The translations under genes were made by a program, and so were the position numbers. Of a DNA stretch of 64,000 nucleotides, positions 63,008-64,000 are shown one piece after another. The DNA lies in assembly GCF_947500325.1 (NCBI RefSeq), contig NZ_CANMRQ010000007.1:124001-188000 (forward strand). The letters run 5' to 3'. The DNA comes from an uncultured Lacinutrix sp. GTDB lineage: Bacteria; Bacteroidota; Bacteroidia; Flavobacteriales; Flavobacteriaceae. The notes beneath the pieces are model-generated. The model ran no database searches. It was given only the letters and a program-made list of their open reading frames with translations, and was not told where the DNA came from. Position 1 is the first letter of the stretch, and each line of letters starts with the position of its first letter.

Positions 63008-63658
63008 TTATTTTTCTAAATTCATTCTTGTCAAGTTTATTTTTTCTTTCTTTCTAGGATATTCTCCGTGTTCAAAAGTCAATTCAAAATCGTAATCATT
63101 ATTATCTTTTTCAATCCGTTCCAATGAAATTAAATCAACATTGTAGAAAAAGCCAATACGATATAATTCGTAATCCTCACCAAGTTCTTCAGGTTCTATA
63201 ACAACATATATTGAATCTGTACAATTGCACATTTCAAGCGGCAATGATTCTCCGTCACAAATACTGAATATAGAATATCCGAAAGAATTTAATTGTTCTC
63301 TAATATTTCCAAAAGTTTCAGCAAATAACTTATTATCTAATTTTGTTAGTTCAACATTTCTTTCGAAGACATATTCATTTCCATATTTTTTTAAATCTAA
63401 TGTGTCTTTAGAAAACCTTTCATCAAGTGTTTTTATCACTTTAGAAAATCTCAATTCAGTTACTTCTGTTTCTTTCTTTTCAGGTTTTAACGATTGAAGA
63501 ATATCGTTTTGTTTACTTAAAGCAGCGTTGTCTTTTTCTAATTCAGATATTTTAGTTTTTAAAAGACTATTTTCTTTTAATAATTTATCGTCTTTATTCT
63601 TTTCAGAACAAGATAAATTTAAAAATAGAATGAAAAATATGATTGTTATTCGGTTCAT
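63008..63658 (-). CDS. Lipoprotein with coiled coil, hypothetical
   Basis: 216 residues from the preferred ATG 63656-63658, which gives a lipoprotein signal (IIFFILFLNLSC, Cys 16); an upstream ATG at 63718 would add 20 residues. A coiled-coil segment follows (LLKENSLLKTKISELEKDNA, continuing for about 40 residues). The C-terminal half is a small soluble domain with CDGESLPLEMCNCTDSIYVV, holding three Cys. Family not recognised. It is framed by the related intergenic elements, which suggests a mobile or cassette-like origin. Confidence 0.65.
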   Translation of the reverse strand: MNRITIIFFILFLNLSCSEKNKDDKLLKENSLLKTKISELEKDNAALSKQNDILQSLKPEKKETEVTELRFSKVIKTLDERFSKDTLDLKKYGNEYVFERNVELTKLDNKLFAETFGNIREQLNSFGYSIFSICDGESLPLEMCNCTDSIYVVIEPEELGEDYELYRIGFFYNVDLISLERIEKDNNDYDFELTFEHGEYPRKKEKINLTRMNLEK

Positions 63659-63775
63659 TTTAGTGTTTGTAACGTTTATTATAATATTAGTTACGTAGTT
63701 TAAGCATATAATTAGCAAATTATTACTTGCTATTGGAATGTTCCGCTGGAATACTCCAAGTAGGCTAGAGTTAGC

Positions 63776-63800
63776 AATTAATTATATACGATATTGTGTA
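63776..63800. repeat. Intergenic element, copy 2
   Basis: It begins aattaattatatacg and ends attgtgta. It is related to the element at 62980-62999 and lies upstream of the lipoprotein gene, before the truncated membrane-protein gene. Confidence 0.45.
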
Positions 63801-63807
63801 CCGTATT

Positions 63808-64000
63808 TTATGTTTTATCTAGAAAATTATGTTTTGTTTCAATTGTTTTTGGATTTATAATTATAGTTATTATCATTCCTGTAATGATAATTGATAAAAT
63901 TAATTGTTTAAAATCAAATTCTCTTTTTCCTAAAATTATTTCTATAGAAAATATTATAAAAGTAGCAAAAACATAAGGTAATCTTGCTCTTTCTACATTA
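63808..64000 (-). CDS. C-terminal fragment of a membrane protein, partial
   Basis: An open frame enters from the right edge and ends at TAA 63808-63810, giving about 63 residues. It has two hydrophobic helices (PYVFATFIIFSIEIIL and LILSIIITGMIITIII) around a charged loop (GKREFDFKQ) and a polar tail (PKTIETKHNFLDKT). The charge pattern fits a real membrane protein better than the plus-strand frame at 63794-63976. Family unknown. Confidence 0.5.
   Translation of the reverse strand, partial: NVERARLPYVFATFIIFSIEIILGKREFDFKQLILSIIITGMIITIIINPKTIETKHNFLDKT

Noticed and set aside
63794-63976. Plus-strand 60-codon frame at the right end
   Set aside because: It is antisense to a more protein-like minus-strand frame and has no good start.
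1-64000. tRNA, rRNA, insertion sequence or prophage
   Set aside because: I found no cloverleaf with a GTTCGA-type arm, no rRNA-like sequence, and no transposase, integrase or phage structural gene.

Overview
The window is one chromosomal stretch of a low-GC member of the Bacteroidota, most likely a marine Flavobacteriaceae species. Signs of this are the PorV/PorQ-type outer-membrane protein, DUF3276/PUR protein, long NusB, SusC/SusD pair, GH3 enzymes, TANNTTTG-type promoter boxes and weak Shine-Dalgarno sequences. I see no tRNA, rRNA, CRISPR array, transposase or phage gene.

Layout. 1-26.4 kb is mostly core: a truncated DUF4105 protein, a PorV/PorQ protein, pssA, terC, an RHH protein with an SPFH protein, the minus-strand run kdsD-tatC-AhpD-like-lptB, recQ, a cyclophilin-FKBP fusion, an ECF42-type sigma factor with its YciI/DGPF partner, csaA, an acyltransferase, a hybrid histidine kinase, an ABC exporter, leucine dehydrogenase, nusB, a DUF1573 lipoprotein and yajC. 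A 944-base gap (4611-5554) holds a decayed copy of the terC 3' end.

26.5-31.6 kb is the standout. A 489-residue precursor-like protein ends in nine tandem 35-36-residue repeats rich in Ser, Thr and Cys. It is followed by a stem-loop, an APH-like kinase, a HopA1-family protein and a LanC-type cyclase with all zinc ligands. Kinase plus HopA1 lyase plus cyclase is the class V (LanK/LanY) lanthipeptide logic, so I read this as a multi-core lanthipeptide locus with an unusually large N-terminal domain and no adjacent protease or exporter.

31.7-53.5 kb is a sugar-use region. It runs lactonase, GH3 beta-glucosidase, gluconokinase, 6-phosphogluconate dehydrogenase, gluconate permease and GPH-type symporter. 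Then come a second GH3 lipoprotein, an AraC regulator, SusC/SusD, an FG-GAP/ASPIC-UnbV lipoprotein and a LacI regulator. Together they suggest uptake of a beta-glucoside whose products include gluconolactone or gluconate, fed into the oxidative pentose phosphate pathway.

53.5-64 kb is accessory: YdeI-like, GNAT, YgjV-like and Lrp proteins, a hypothetical gene broken by an in-frame TAG, a SUKH (SMI1/KNR4) protein between inverted repeats, YggS, an AAA ATPase, a Crp/Fnr regulator, and a four-gene unit (thioredoxin-like, secreted protein, DUF2024, MarR) with repeated palindromic operators. The window ends in a lipoprotein gene between related intergenic elements and a truncated membrane-protein gene.
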